DNA of 64,000 bases from Rhodoferax sp. (GCA_030682475.1 JAUXOA010000077.1:44794-108793), one strand, 5' to 3'; shown: positions 47,080 through 57,266, numbered from the stretch's first letter. Notes: generated from the letters alone by a model not told the origin. Made by a program: numbers and translations.

Positions 47080-47818
47080 TGTCAAATTTGAAGGTCAGGT
47101 TGCCCTGGTGACGGGTGCCTCGCGCGGCATTGGTGCGGCTATTGCCCTGGAGCTGGCAACACGGGGTCTGAAGGTTATTGGCACCGCCACGACCGACGAC
47201 GGAGCGACAAAAATTGGGCAAACCCTGGCGGCTTTCCCCGGCTGCAGCGGCAGTACTTTGAATGTCAACGATGCGCAGGCCGCCGAAGCCTTGATTGACG
47301 CCATTGTCAAAGAGCATGGCGGACTGCAGGTACTGGTGAACAACGCCGGCATCACGCGCGACAATCTGGCCATGCGCATGAAAGACGATGAGTGGGATGC
47401 GGTGCTTGACACCAACCTCAAGGCCGTGTTTCGCATGAGCCGTGCGGTGATGCGGACCATGATGAAACAACGCTATGGCCGCATCATCAGCATCACGTCC
47501 GTGGTGGGCGCCTCGGGTAACCCGGGCCAGGTCAATTACGCCGCCGCCAAGGCCGGTGTGGCGGGCATGACCCGCGCGCTGGCGCGTGAACTCGGCTCGC
47601 GCAACATCACGGTCAATTGCGTAGCACCGGGTTTTATCGAAACCGACATGACCGCCAGCCTGAAGGAAGACCAACACAAAGCATTGTTGGGCCAAATCCC
47701 GCTGGGACGGCTGGGCAAGCCATCGGACATCGCCCATGCGGTGGCCTATCTGGCTTCGCCACAGGCGGCCTATGTGACGGGGCAGGAGTTGCACATCAAC
47801 GGTGGGATGTTTATGTAA
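47072..47818 (+). CDS. fabG: 3-oxoacyl-ACP reductase
   Basis: 248 residues from ATG 47072 inside the fabD end. The SDR features are VTGASRGIG for NADPH, NNAGITRDN, and the Ser-Tyr-Lys triad in SITSVVGASG and YAAAKAG. FabG reduces 3-oxoacyl-ACP in each elongation cycle. Confidence 0.97.
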   Translation: MSDVKFEGQVALVTGASRGIGAAIALELATRGLKVIGTATTDDGATKIGQTLAAFPGCSGSTLNVNDAQAAEALIDAIVKEHGGLQVLVNNAGITRDNLAMRMKDDEWDAVLDTNLKAVFRMSRAVMRTMMKQRYGRIISITSVVGASGNPGQVNYAAAKAGVAGMTRALARELGSRNITVNCVAPGFIETDMTASLKEDQHKALLGQIPLGRLGKPSDIAHAVAYLASPQAAYVTGQELHINGGMFM

Positions 47819-47872
47819 GCCGATTTATCCGTTCGGCAGCCGGATTGGGGAATCGTCCCGAAGCCCGGCTAA

Positions 47873-48148
<276 letters not shown>

Positions 48149-48158
48149 ACAAATTTCT

Positions 48159-49406
48159 ATGTCCGGTCGTCGCGTTGTTGTAACAGGTTTGGGCTGTATC
48201 AGTCCCGTGGGCAACACGGTGACCGATGCCTGGGCCAACCTGCTTGCCGGGAAATCCGGTATTGATCTGATCACCAAGTTCGACGCCTCAAGCTTCGCCT
48301 GCAAAATCGCGGGCGAAGTCAAGGGCTTTGAGCTGGGGTCCTACATCAGCGTCAAAGAGGCGCGCACGATGGACACCTTCATTCACTTCGGCATTGCAGC
48401 GGCCAGCCAGGCAGTTGCCGATGCCAATCTGCCCACCGGCGAAGCGCTGGAAGATGAGTTGGCCACCCGTATCGGCTGTTTGATTGGCTCTGGCATCGGC
48501 GGCTTGCCCATGATTGAAGACACGCACGCCGAGTTCATGAGCCGGGGGGCGCGTCGCATTTCCCCATTTTTCGTGCCAGGCACGATTGTCAACATGATCG
48601 CCGGCCACGTGGCGATCCGCTTTGGTTTCAAAGGGCCCAATATGGCCATTGTGTCCGCCTGCACCACCGGACTGCACTGCATTGGTGAAGCCGGCCGCAT
48701 GATCGAATACGGTGACGCTGATGTCATGCTGGCGGGCGGGTCTGAGGCAACCGTGTCGCCGCTGGGTATTGGCGGTTTTGCGGCCATGCGGGCGCTCAGC
48801 ACACGCAACGATGATCCGCAAACGGCCTCGCGCCCGTGGGATAAAGATAGAGACGGCTTTGTTTTGGGCGAAGGCGCGGGCGTGATGGTGCTCGAAGAGT
48901 ACGAACACGCCAGGGCACGCGGTGCCAGAATTTACGCTGAACTGGCAGGTTTTGGCATGAGTGCTGATGCGGGTCACATGACAGCCCCCAATTTGGACGG
49001 TCCCCGCCGTGCCATGCTGGGTGCCATGCGCAACGCTGGCGTGAACGCCGACCAGATTGATTATCTCAACGCCCACGGCACTTCCACGCCGCTGGGGGAC
49101 TTGAATGAATCCAATGCCATCAAGGCGGCCTTGGGCGATCATGCGAAAAAGACGGTGGTCAACTCCACCAAGTCCATGACCGGACACTTGCTGGGTGGCG
49201 CTGGTGGTATTGAGTCGGTGTTTACTGTGCTGGCGCTGTATCACCAGAAGAGCCCGCCGACCATCAATATTTTCAACCAGGATCCCGAGTGCGATCTGGA
49301 CTACTGCGCCAATACCGCGCGTGACATGAAGATTGACGTGGCGCTTAAAAACAACTTCGGCTTTGGTGGCACCAACGGCTCGCTTGTTTTCAAGCGAACG
49401 CCCTAA
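48159..49406 (+). CDS. fabF: 3-oxoacyl-ACP synthase II
   Basis: 415 residues from ATG 48159. The active Cys lies in [14 protein letters not shown], and the two His in [11 protein letters not shown] and [11 protein letters not shown]. The start follows acpP by 10 bases. FabF elongates acyl chains and tunes cis-vaccenate content. Confidence 0.97.
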   Translation: MSGRRVVVTGLGCISPVGNTVTDAWANLLAGKSGIDLITKFDASSFACKIAGEVKGFELGSYISVKEARTMDTFIHFGIAAASQAVADANLPTGEALEDELATRIGCLIGSGIGGLPMIEDTHAEFMSRGARRISPFFVPGTIVNMIAGHVAIRFGFKGPNMAIVSACTTGLHCIGEAGRMIEYGDADVMLAGGSEATVSPLGIGGFAAMRALSTRNDDPQTASRPWDKDRDGFVLGEGAGVMVLEEYEHARARGARIYAELAGFGMSADAGHMTAPNLDGPRRAMLGAMRNAGVNADQIDYLNAHGTSTPLGDLNESNAIKAALGDHAKKTVVNSTKSMTGHLLGGAGGIESVFTVLALYHQKSPPTINIFNQDPECDLDYCANTARDMKIDVALKNNFGFGGTNGSLVFKRTP

Positions 49407-49457
49407 CGTTTCTTTTGACCACTCGATTCAAACACCCACCAACAGATTGATTCCAGC

Positions 49458-49925
49458 ATGCACAGCGCCCCTGCGGTCACCTATCCGGTGGGGCGTTCGC
49501 GTTTTCAGGGCTGGCTGCTGGGCTTGGCGGGCTTGGGCGCAACGGCAACCGGCTTGCTGTGGCGCTATCAGGCAGACCCTGCCGGGTGGCGTCAATGGCT
49601 ATTTGCCATGACGCTGCTGGGTGCCTGCGTCGTCGCTGGGGAGGCCTGGCGTCGCACCCCACGGGGCAGCTTGCGCTGGGACGGGCAAGCCTGGAACTGG
49701 ACCAGCGGTGACGCGTCGGTCTGCGGGGTTCTGACGGTTCATTTTGATTTGCAGTTTTGTCTGGTGTTGAGTCTGCGCCCGGACCGTGGCGCCCGGGTCT
49801 GGCTTTGGCCACAGCGCACGGGTGAGGTGGCGCTTTGGAACACTTTGCGTCGGGCTGTCTTCTCTCGCGGCGCCACGGGTCAGGCCCAGGACGCCAGTGT
49901 TGATGCTGACTGGACATACAGGTGA
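49458..49925 (+). CDS. Small membrane protein of unknown function between fabF and rpoE
   Basis: 155 residues. Two hydrophobic segments (about 20-37 and 48-62) are followed by a Trp-rich soluble part with LRWDGQAWNWTSGDA and RVWLWPQRTGEVALWNTLRRAVFS. The layout (two helices, then a Trp-rich beta domain) resembles YgfX/CptA-like proteins, but similarity is weak. It lies just before the rpoE start, so it may be co-transcribed with the sigma-E operon. Confidence 0.7.
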   Translation: MHSAPAVTYPVGRSRFQGWLLGLAGLGATATGLLWRYQADPAGWRQWLFAMTLLGACVVAGEAWRRTPRGSLRWDGQAWNWTSGDASVCGVLTVHFDLQFCLVLSLRPDRGARVWLWPQRTGEVALWNTLRRAVFSRGATGQAQDASVDADWTYR

Positions 49926-49929
49926 AGTC

Positions 49930-50577
49930 GTGAACGGAGAGTCAAATGAGCCTCCCTTGGGACTGCCGCCCGGCGCTGCCGACAGCGACGGGATGCTGGT
50001 GGAGCGGGCCGTGGCGGGGGACCAGGGCGCTTTTGAGCTGCTCGTCATCAAGTACCAGCGCCGGATTCAGCGCCTGATTGGCCGCATGGTGCGCGATGTG
50101 GACCTGGTGGAAGACATCGCCCAGGAGACTTTCATCCGTGCCTACCGGGCCCTGCACCAGTTTCGCGGGGACGCCCAGTTCTACACCTGGCTGTACCGCA
50201 TCGCGGTGAATACGGCCAAGAAGTTCTTGCTGGAACTCAAGCGCGATCCCACCGTGTCGCAGAGCGCTTTTAAATCAACTGAGGACGGCGATGAAACTTA
50301 CTACGCCGAAAGTGAACCAACGTCTGATGAAACGCCGGAGTCGGTGCTGGCAGCCAAGGAAATTGCGGTCGCTGTGAACACCGCTCTGGAGGTTTTACCA
50401 GAAGATTTGCGGCAGGCCTTGATTTTGCGGGAAATTGAAGGTTTGAGCTATGAGGAAATTTCCGGGGTGATGAATTGCCCGATCGGCACCGTTCGCTCCC
50501 GCATTTTCCGCGCACGGGAAGCGATTTCGACCAAAGTGAAGCCGATGCTGGAAAAGCAGACCGGCAAGCGCTGGTAA
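49930..50577 (+). CDS. rpoE: RNA polymerase sigma factor RpoE (sigma-E)
   Basis: 215 residues from GTG 49930, which has a ribosome site (AGGTGA); an ATG at 49903 inside the previous gene is an alternative. Region 2 contains DLVEDIAQETFIRAYRALHQFRG and FYTWLYRIAVNTAKK; region 4 contains ALILREIEGLSYEEIS and GTVRSRIFRARE. It directs the envelope stress response and heads rpoE-rseA-rseB-mucD. Confidence 0.95.
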   Translation: MNGESNEPPLGLPPGAADSDGMLVERAVAGDQGAFELLVIKYQRRIQRLIGRMVRDVDLVEDIAQETFIRAYRALHQFRGDAQFYTWLYRIAVNTAKKFLLELKRDPTVSQSAFKSTEDGDETYYAESEPTSDETPESVLAAKEIAVAVNTALEVLPEDLRQALILREIEGLSYEEISGVMNCPIGTVRSRIFRAREAISTKVKPMLEKQTGKRW

Positions 50578-50598
50578 GACTGGTGGAGACTGGAGAGA

Positions 50599-51252
50599 AT
50601 GATGCAAGAAACTATGAAGAATCATGAACTTGTATCGGCGTTGGCCGATGGGCAGTTGCGCGGGGCAGAGTTCGCCCGCACGGTGCAGTGGCTCAGCCAG
50701 ACGGAAGATGCCAGGCTAAGCTGGCATGCCTATCATCTGGTGGGCGACGTATTGCGGTCTGGAGAAACAATGGTCAACAGTCACGACGCTGCTTTTGTGC
50801 AGCGTCTGAAGCTTTGTTTGCAGCAGGAGGCGTCGCTCGTGCCAAGCGTGGATGCTACTTATTTAATAACTGAAAATACAAGTTTGACGGGAGCTAGAGG
50901 CATAAATAGATCAGAAAAGGTGAGTGCCAACGACACCAGTTTTCGCTGGAAGCTGCTGGCCGGGGCTGCGGCGCTGGCGGTCGTGTCGGTGATCGGCTGG
51001 CAGGGAATAGGCGGATGGAGTGATCAGCATGGGGCGCCGCAGCTCGCGCAGGTGCCGGTGCAGACCATCAAAGTCGACATGGCGTTACAGCAGGAGGCCC
51101 CCGCCGTGGCCGCTGGGGAGCCACAGCGCATGATCCGCGATCCGCAACTCGATGCGCTGCTGGCGGCACACAGGCAGTTTGGCGGCACGTCGGCGCTTCA
51201 GATGCCAGCGGGTTTTCTTCGCAACGCCACGTTTGAGGGAGCAGCCCGTTGA
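50599..51252 (+). CDS. rseA: Anti-sigma-E factor RseA (MucA)
   Basis: 217 residues. The N-terminal domain SALADGQLRGAEFARTVQWL matches RseA and binds sigma-E. One transmembrane helix lies at about 117-135, followed by a periplasmic tail. Position after rpoE makes the call firm. A short AT-rich stretch (about 50855-50905) encodes a linker, and its sequence resembles the small palindromes seen elsewhere. Confidence 0.9.
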   Translation: MMQETMKNHELVSALADGQLRGAEFARTVQWLSQTEDARLSWHAYHLVGDVLRSGETMVNSHDAAFVQRLKLCLQQEASLVPSVDATYLITENTSLTGARGINRSEKVSANDTSFRWKLLAGAAALAVVSVIGWQGIGGWSDQHGAPQLAQVPVQTIKVDMALQQEAPAVAAGEPQRMIRDPQLDALLAAHRQFGGTSALQMPAGFLRNATFEGAAR

Positions 51253-51257
51253 GAAGG

Positions 51258-52298
51258 ATGGAACCACTGGCAAGCAAAGCGCTCATTAGCAGCGTCGCAG
51301 GGATGTTTTTCATGTCGCTAAACTCCCTGCTGGTGGCGCAAACTCAATTTCCCTCTGCGGCGTCCACGCTCGTTGCCGGCAAAGTGGCGGACCGCAGTGT
51401 CAGTGACTGGCTGATGCGCACGCACGAGGCGTCGCGCCGACGCGCGTATATCGGAACCTTTGTGGTCTCTGCCGGGGACACCCTGTCCAGCGCCCGCATT
51501 TGGCATGTCTGTGATGGTGAGCAGCAGATGGAGCGTGTTGAGTCCCTGACGGGTGCTCCCCGGTCCACCTTCCGGCGCAACGATCAGGTGCTGACCTTTT
51601 TGCCCGAGAGCCGGGTGGTGGTGGCAGAAAAACGTGAGTCACTGGGACTGTTCCCGAATTTACTGAAATCAAATGACTCTTCCATTGCGCAGTTTTACCG
51701 TATCAAGGCGGCTGGCAGCGAGCGCGTTGCCGGTTTTGAAGCGGATGTGGTGCAACTGTGGCCCGAAGACAGTTTGCGTTTTGGCTACCGGGTCTGGACC
51801 GAGAAAAAAACCGGGCTGGTGGTCAAGTTGCAGACCCTGGACGGAGCTGGGCAGGTGCTGGAGCAGGCTGCTTTTTCCGAGCTGCAACTGGACGCTCCGG
51901 TCAGCATGGCCAAGCTGACCCAGATGATGGACAATACAAAGGGCTACCAGATCGAGAAACCTGCTATGGTGAAAACCACGGCCGCCGCCGAGGGCTGGGT
52001 CTTGAAGAAGACGGTGCCCGGCTTCAAACCCATGAGCTGCTACAAGCGGCCGGTGGGTGCAGGGGCCGACGCCCGCCACGAGAACACTCTGCAATGGATT
52101 TTTTCTGACGGACTGGCTTCGGTGTCGCTTTTTGTTGAGGCCTTTGACGCCCGGCGCCATGGTCAGTCAGGCAGTATGGCCATGGGCGCCACCCACACGC
52201 TAACACGACGCATCGGGGACTGGTGGCTGACGGCAGTCGGCGAAGTCCCGGCCCAAACCCTGACGGCCTTTGCGCAGGGACTTGAGCGGGAAAAATGA
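51258..52298 (+). CDS. rseB: Sigma-E regulatory protein RseB (MucB)
   Basis: About 346 residues. The start is uncertain: TTG 51249, ATG 51258 and ATG 51312 are all in frame, with a signal-like segment around FFMSLNSLLVAQ. The MucB/RseB domain shows SDWLMRTHEASRRRAYIGTFVV, HVCDGEQQMERVESLTG and ESLGLFPNLL. RseB binds the periplasmic tail of RseA and senses lipoprotein/LPS stress. Confidence 0.9.
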   Translation: MEPLASKALISSVAGMFFMSLNSLLVAQTQFPSAASTLVAGKVADRSVSDWLMRTHEASRRRAYIGTFVVSAGDTLSSARIWHVCDGEQQMERVESLTGAPRSTFRRNDQVLTFLPESRVVVAEKRESLGLFPNLLKSNDSSIAQFYRIKAAGSERVAGFEADVVQLWPEDSLRFGYRVWTEKKTGLVVKLQTLDGAGQVLEQAAFSELQLDAPVSMAKLTQMMDNTKGYQIEKPAMVKTTAAAEGWVLKKTVPGFKPMSCYKRPVGAGADARHENTLQWIFSDGLASVSLFVEAFDARRHGQSGSMAMGATHTLTRRIGDWWLTAVGEVPAQTLTAFAQGLEREK

Positions 52299-52320
52299 AA
52301 CTTTATTCAAAGAGAGGTCG

Positions 52321-53793
52321 ATGATGATGCAACTCGGTTGGAAGAAGTTAAACGCATGTGTTCTGGCAGGGGCTTGGGTGGTGACAGCAGCGGTCGCACT
52401 GGTGCCAGTCACGTCGGCGGTAGCCCAAGTGCGCACACTGCCGGACTTTACGGATCTGGTAGAGCAGGTCGGTCCGTCGGTGGTGAATATCCGCACACTT
52501 GAAAAAGTTGCTGCACGGGCCGCTCCTGGCGGTCCCGGCGAGGAGGAAATGCTGGAGTTTTTCCGTCGTTTCGGGCTGCCCATTCCCAATATGCCGCGTC
52601 AGTCACCGCATCCGAAGCGCCCTGCGCCACAAGAGGAAGAGCAGCCGCGCGGTGTTGGATCCGGCTTCATTCTCTCGGCGGACGGCCTCATCATGACCAA
52701 TGCACATGTCGTTGACGGGGCTGACGAGGTGGTTGTCACCCTCCCCGACAAACGCGAGTTCAAGGCCAAAATTATGGGTGCTGACAAGCGCAGCGATATT
52801 GCGCTGCTCAAGATCGAAGCCACGGGTTTGCCAGCGGTGAAGATCGGCGATGTGAGTCGGCTCAAAGTGGGTGAATGGGTGATGGCCATCGGTTCTCCGT
52901 TTGGCCTGGACAATACCGTGACGGCCGGCATCGTAAGCGCGAAACAGCGCGACACCGGTGACTACCTGCCCTTCATCCAGACCGATGTCGCCATCAACCC
53001 CGGCAATTCAGGCGGCCCTTTGATCAACATGCGCGGCGAAGTGGTCGGCATCAACAGCCAGATTTATTCCCGCTCGGGTGGCTCGATGGGCATCTCTTTT
53101 GCCATTCCGATGGATGAAGCGTTTCGTGTAAGTGAACAGTTGCGTGCGTCCGGCCGCGTGACGCGTGGTCGCATCGGCGTGCAGATTGACCAGGTCACCA
53201 AAGAGGTGGCGGAGTCCATCGGACTAGGCAAACCGCAGGGTGCAATGGTGCGCGGGGTCGAGGTCGGCGCCCCAGCAGAGAAGGCGGGCGTTGAAGCGGG
53301 CGACATCATTACCAGGTTTGAAGGGAAAGTGGTCGAGAAGTCGAGCGACCTGCCGCGCATGGTCGGCGCAACCAAACCCGGCACCCGCAGCGCGCTCACG
53401 GTGTTTCGTCGTGGTGGCTACAAAGAACTGACGGTCACGATTGCGGAGGTCGAGACCGACAAACCGGTCAAGAAAACTGCTGACAAGGAAGATAAACCGA
53501 AGCCACCATCCGCAGCCGGGCATGCGCTTGGATTGGCTGTCAGCGAGTTGACCGATGCGCAAAAGAAAGAGTTTAAGATCAAGGGTGGCGTGCGGGTCGA
53601 TGCCGTCACGGATGTGGTGGCCCGTGCCGGAGTCCGTGAGGGTGATGTGATCGTGGCGCTGGCCAACGCCGAGATTGCCAGCATCAAGGACTTCGAAGCC
53701 GTGGTGGCAAAGATCGACCGCAGCAAGCCCGTTGCGATGGTGATTCGGCGGGGTGAAATGGCCCAGATTGTTGTAATTCGACCGGCTCGTTAA
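52321..53793 (+). CDS. mucD: Periplasmic serine protease MucD/DegP (HtrA family)
   Basis: 490 residues from ATG 52321, preceded by AGAGAGG. A signal peptide ends at AVAQ. The catalytic triad is His129 (TNAHVVDGA), Asp159 (KRSDIALLK) and Ser230 (NPGNSGGPL). Two PDZ domains follow (about 290-375 and 405-490). It degrades or refolds damaged periplasmic proteins and closes the sigma-E operon. Confidence 0.97.
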   Translation: MMMQLGWKKLNACVLAGAWVVTAAVALVPVTSAVAQVRTLPDFTDLVEQVGPSVVNIRTLEKVAARAAPGGPGEEEMLEFFRRFGLPIPNMPRQSPHPKRPAPQEEEQPRGVGSGFILSADGLIMTNAHVVDGADEVVVTLPDKREFKAKIMGADKRSDIALLKIEATGLPAVKIGDVSRLKVGEWVMAIGSPFGLDNTVTAGIVSAKQRDTGDYLPFIQTDVAINPGNSGGPLINMRGEVVGINSQIYSRSGGSMGISFAIPMDEAFRVSEQLRASGRVTRGRIGVQIDQVTKEVAESIGLGKPQGAMVRGVEVGAPAEKAGVEAGDIITRFEGKVVEKSSDLPRMVGATKPGTRSALTVFRRGGYKELTVTIAEVETDKPVKKTADKEDKPKPPSAAGHALGLAVSELTDAQKKEFKIKGGVRVDAVTDVVARAGVREGDVIVALANAEIASIKDFEAVVAKIDRSKPVAMVIRRGEMAQIVVIRPAR

Positions 53794-53810
53794 GCGCGAA
53801 AATGAACCAC

Positions 53811-53847
53811 AAGACCCCGAACCGGACTCGGGTTTTGGGTCTTTTTT
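53811..53847 (+). terminator. Intrinsic terminator after mucD
   Basis: AAGACCC pairs with GGGTCTT, with CCGA/TCGG pairing inside, followed by TTTTTT. It ends the rpoE-mucD operon. Confidence 0.88.
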
Positions 53848-53862
53848 GTTGAATTTGGCTTC

Positions 53863-53902
53863 AAAAGACAGGTGAAAAATATATTTTTCACCTGTCTTTT
53901 TT
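53863..53902. terminator. Second palindromic terminator, bidirectional
   Basis: A near-perfect palindrome, AAAAGACAGGTGAAAAAT then ATATTTTTCACCTGTCTTTT, continues into a T-tract. It gives an unusually long stem of about 18 bp and follows the first terminator by 16 bases. No gene on the minus strand needs it. Confidence 0.8.
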
Positions 53903-54302
53903 TGCTTATTCAGTGTGTGTATTCACTAACTTTTATTTCAGATAATTGCTGATTTGGTTAGAATGGCGGTTGATCATCACGGATTACAGGCATATTGAAA
54001 GAGCCGAAGTCCACGATACGGGATGAATTGGAGAGGCCCACAGGCGGTCCACAGTTCGCCCACAAGTTGTTCAGATGATGTTCGATCAAAATTGTTAATA
54101 ACTTGTGTATAAGATTCTTGTTGCTGCACTGCAACGACTCATGGCAGCTGTTTTTTGGACTGTACGTTCATGGTTTTTTGCCTACAATGAACTTCCAACC
54201 TTCGCAGTTGCCAATGATTGTTGGTTCAGGGCGCGTCAGAATTCGACGCGCCCTTTTTTCTTGTCTCATCGTTTTAATTCAATCACTTAAGTGTTCTCGT
54301 TG
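53903..54302. other. Intergenic region before lepA with a second terminator-like hairpin
   Basis: No convincing gene lies here. The only strong structure is GGGCGCGTC-AGAATTC-GACGCGCCC with six T (54229-54259), about 45 bases before lepA. A TACAAT box sits at about 54183. See the separate candidate ncRNA entry. The remaining roughly 280 bases are AT-richer than the flanks and show no repeat. Confidence 0.6.
54195..54259 (+). ncRNA. Candidate small RNA or terminated leader upstream of lepA
   Basis: A TACAAT -10-like box near 54183 is followed about 65 bases later by a textbook intrinsic terminator (9-bp GC stem plus TTTTTT, 54229-54259). No protein is encoded between them. This would yield a transcript of roughly 65 nt, or the hairpin may attenuate lepA expression. 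No -35 at good spacing was found, so the call is tentative. Confidence 0.35.
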
Positions 54303-56114
54303 ATGAATCACATCAGAAATTTTTCGATCATTGCGCACATTGATCATGGTAAATCTACATTGGCAGACCGCTTGATTCAGCGCTGTGGTGGTTTGCAGGA
54401 ACGCGAGATGCAAGCACAGGTGCTGGACTCGATGGACATCGAGAAAGAGCGTGGGATAACCATCAAGGCACAGACGGTAGCGCTCCAATACAAGGCGCTC
54501 GATGGACAGATTTACAACCTCAATCTGATCGACACCCCCGGGCATGTCGACTTCTCCTATGAAGTGAGCCGCTCGCTGTCTGCGTGCGAAGGTGCATTGC
54601 TGGTGGTGGATGCCAGCCAGGGTGTGGAAGCGCAAACAGTGGCCAACTGCTACACCGCGCTGGAACTTGGCGTTGAGGTGGTGCCAGTGCTCAACAAGAT
54701 GGATTTGCCCAATGCAGATCCTGATAACGCCAAAGTTGAAATTGAAGATGTGATCGGCATTGACGCTACGCATGCGATTCCCTGTTCGGCCAAAACCGGC
54801 ATGGGGATTGACGAAATTCTCGAAGCCGTGGTTGCCAGAATCCCTGCGCCCAAGGGCAACCCGCAAGGACCACTGCGGGCCATGATCGTTGATAGCTGGT
54901 TCGACACTTATGTCGGCGTGGTGATGCTGGTGCGGGTGGTCGATGGGCGCCTGGCCAAGGGTGAACGCATCAAGATGATGGCGACGGGCACGATGTACAA
55001 CGCCGACACCCTTGGCGTCTTCACACCCGCCAATGAGTCACGCGACTCGCTGGAAGCGGGTGAGGTGGGCTACATCATTGCGGGCATTCGCGAACTGCAA
55101 GCCGCCAAGGTGGGTGACACCATCACCCTGATCAGACCCGGCACCGGCGGCGCCGCCTTCACGGCGACTGAGGCGCTGCCAGGTTTCAAGGAAATCCAGC
55201 CGCAGGTGTTTGCTGGGCTTTATCCGACCGAGGCCAACCAGTACGAAGGTTTGCGCGACAGCCTGGAGAAGCTCAAGCTCAACGATTCATCGCTGCACTA
55301 CGAACCCGAGGTGTCGCAGGCCTTGGGTTTCGGTTTTCGCTGCGGCTTTCTGGGACTGCTGCACATGGAGATCGTGCAGGAGCGTCTGGAGCGCGAGTTT
55401 GACCAGGACCTGATCACCACCGCGCCCAGCGTGGTGTACCAGGTGGTTGCGGTTGATGGCGAAGTCAAGATGGTCGAGAACCCGTCCAAGATGCCCGATC
55501 AGGGACGGCTCGATGAAGTGCGTGAGCCCATCGTCACCGTGCATTTGTACATGCCACAAGACTATGTGGGCGCCGTGATGACGCTGGCCAACCAGAAGCG
55601 TGGCGTGCAGATGAACATGGCTTACCACGGTCGCCAGGTGATGCTCACCTACGAGATGCCGCTGGCTGAAATTGTTCTGGATTTCTTTGACAAGCTCAAG
55701 TCGGTGTCGCGCGGCTATGCCTCCATGGACTACGAGTTCAAAGAGTACCGCGCGGCCGATGTGGTGAAAGTCGATATTCTCCTTAACGGCGAGAAGGTCG
55801 ATGCGCTGTCGATCATCGTGCACCGTTCGCAGTCGCAATACCGCGGCCGGGCGGTGGTCGCCAAGATGCGGGAGATCATTTCCCGCCAGATGTACGACGT
55901 GGCGATTCAGGCCGCCATCGGGGCCAACATCATCGCGCGTGAGACAATCAAAGCGTTACGCAAGAACGTGATTGCCAAGTGCTATGGCGGCGATATTTCG
56001 CGCAAACGCAAGCTCCTCGACAAACAAAAAGAAGGTAAAAAACGCATGAAACAGATTGGTTCGGTTGAAGTGCCGCAAGAAGCATTTTTGGCAATTTTGC
56101 AGGTGGACGCTTGA
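54303..56114 (+). CDS. lepA: Elongation factor 4 (LepA)
   Basis: 603 residues from ATG 54303; a GTG 12 bases earlier is less likely. G motifs are [17 protein letters not shown] and NKMDLP. The LepA-specific C-terminus shows [26 protein letters not shown]. It is a ribosome-associated GTPase. Next is lepB, separated by a dispersed repeat. Confidence 0.98.
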   Translation: MNHIRNFSIIAHIDHGKSTLADRLIQRCGGLQEREMQAQVLDSMDIEKERGITIKAQTVALQYKALDGQIYNLNLIDTPGHVDFSYEVSRSLSACEGALLVVDASQGVEAQTVANCYTALELGVEVVPVLNKMDLPNADPDNAKVEIEDVIGIDATHAIPCSAKTGMGIDEILEAVVARIPAPKGNPQGPLRAMIVDSWFDTYVGVVMLVRVVDGRLAKGERIKMMATGTMYNADTLGVFTPANESRDSLEAGEVGYIIAGIRELQAAKVGDTITLIRPGTGGAAFTATEALPGFKEIQPQVFAGLYPTEANQYEGLRDSLEKLKLNDSSLHYEPEVSQALGFGFRCGFLGLLHMEIVQERLEREFDQDLITTAPSVVYQVVAVDGEVKMVENPSKMPDQGRLDEVREPIVTVHLYMPQDYVGAVMTLANQKRGVQMNMAYHGRQVMLTYEMPLAEIVLDFFDKLKSVSRGYASMDYEFKEYRAADVVKVDILLNGEKVDALSIIVHRSQSQYRGRAVVAKMREIISRQMYDVAIQAAIGANIIARETIKALRKNVIAKCYGGDISRKRKLLDKQKEGKKRMKQIGSVEVPQEAFLAILQVDA

Positions 56115-56197
56115 GCGCCGCCGGGCCGTCCCAAGGCGTGAGGGCCCCCTTGGGGGGCAGCGCAGTACGTGAAACGACAAGCGTGGGGGTAAGTTTC
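56113..56197. repeat. Family B repeat between lepA and lepB
   Basis: Core segments GAGCGCCGCCGGGCCGTCCC, GGGCCCCCTTGGGGGGCAGC and AAGCGTGGGGGTAAG match the two copies inside ppc. The central GGCCCCCTTGGGGGGC is a strong hairpin. The final GGGGGTAAG lies 7-15 bases before the lepB start and is the only candidate ribosome site. Confidence 0.82.
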
Positions 56198-56199
56198 TC

Positions 56200-57165
56200 A
56201 TGCAGGTTCTGACCTCCTTTATTCTGGCGGCCTTCGTGGGCTACGCCAGTGCTTGGTACTTTGGCATCGTCGAAGGCAACTTTGCACTCCTGTTATTTTT
56301 GGCAACCGTCGTTACCGGCATTTACTGGCTGGCTGAGCGTTTTTATTTTCTGCCGCAGCGTCAAAAAGCGGCAGCGTTGCTGGAAGTAGATACCATCCGG
56401 CGCCGCGAAGAACTGGGCCGACAAGGTATCAGCCAGGTTGACGGCAACGTTGCCGAGGGGAGGGCCCGCATCCTCGCGCAACCCTGGTGGCTGGACTGGA
56501 CCGCCGGGCTCTTTCCGGTGATTATTGCCGTGTTTTTTCTGCGTTCTTTCCTGTTCGAGCCCTTCAAGATTCCTTCGGGCTCCATGATTCCGACCCTGCT
56601 GGTGGGGGATCTGATTCTGGTCAACAAGTTTCATTACGGTGTGCGCCTGCCGGTCATCAACACCAAGATCACTGAGGGCAATAAGCCCGAGCGCGGCGAT
56701 GTGATGGTGTTTCGCTACCCGCCCAAGCCCAGCCTGGATTACATCAAGCGGGTGGTGGGTGTACCCGGCGATGAGGTGGCCTATCTCAACAAGCGATTGA
56801 CGATTAACGGCAAAGTGATAGCGACGGTGGCGCTACCGGAGTTCTTTGATGAAGACGCAATGCGCTATTCCAAACAGTATGAAGAAGCTCTGGGCGAGCA
56901 CAAGCACGGGATACTCAATGACGACGACCGTTCGGCGTTTGTTCCGGGGGCGGACGACTTTGTTTTCAGGCAAAATTGCCGCTACAGTGTCGAAGGTGTG
57001 GTGTGCAAAGTGCCGCAAGGCCACTACTTCATGATGGGCGATAACCGCGATAATTCGCTGGATTCGCGCTACTGGGGTTTCGTGCCTGACAAAAACATTG
57101 TCGGCAAAGCTTTTTTTGTCTGGATGAACTTCAGCAGTCTCAAACGCATCGGGTCATTTAATTGA
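56200..57165 (+). CDS. lepB: Signal peptidase I
   Basis: 321 residues. Two N-terminal helices, then a third at about 106-124, precede the catalytic serine Ser128 in PSGSMIPTLLVGD and the lysine Lys183 in DYIKRVVGVPGDEV. GDNRDNSLDSRYWG marks box E. It removes signal peptides from exported proteins, including those of region 1. Confidence 0.97.
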   Translation: MQVLTSFILAAFVGYASAWYFGIVEGNFALLLFLATVVTGIYWLAERFYFLPQRQKAAALLEVDTIRRREELGRQGISQVDGNVAEGRARILAQPWWLDWTAGLFPVIIAVFFLRSFLFEPFKIPSGSMIPTLLVGDLILVNKFHYGVRLPVINTKITEGNKPERGDVMVFRYPPKPSLDYIKRVVGVPGDEVAYLNKRLTINGKVIATVALPEFFDEDAMRYSKQYEEALGEHKHGILNDDDRSAFVPGADDFVFRQNCRYSVEGVVCKVPQGHYFMMGDNRDNSLDSRYWGFVPDKNIVGKAFFVWMNFSSLKRIGSFN

Positions 57166-57191
57166 AATTGGCTTTACCATTAGAAAACCCC

Positions 57192-57266
57192 GCCGGGCAT
57201 CACCGATGCCCGGCGCAAGCGGGACAGTCCGCAGCTACGCGAAGCGTAGCAAGCTCTGTCCCCAAC
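57192..57266. repeat. Hairpin plus family A repeat between lepB and the DUF4845 gene
   Basis: GCCGGGCAT-CACCG-ATGCCCGGC (57192-57214) is a perfect 9-bp stem. It is followed by GCGGGACAGTCCGC (57219-57232) and AGCTACGCGAAGCGTAGC (57233-57250), itself a hairpin, then AAGCTCTGTCCCCAAC. This is the most complete family A copy in the window. Confidence 0.85.
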
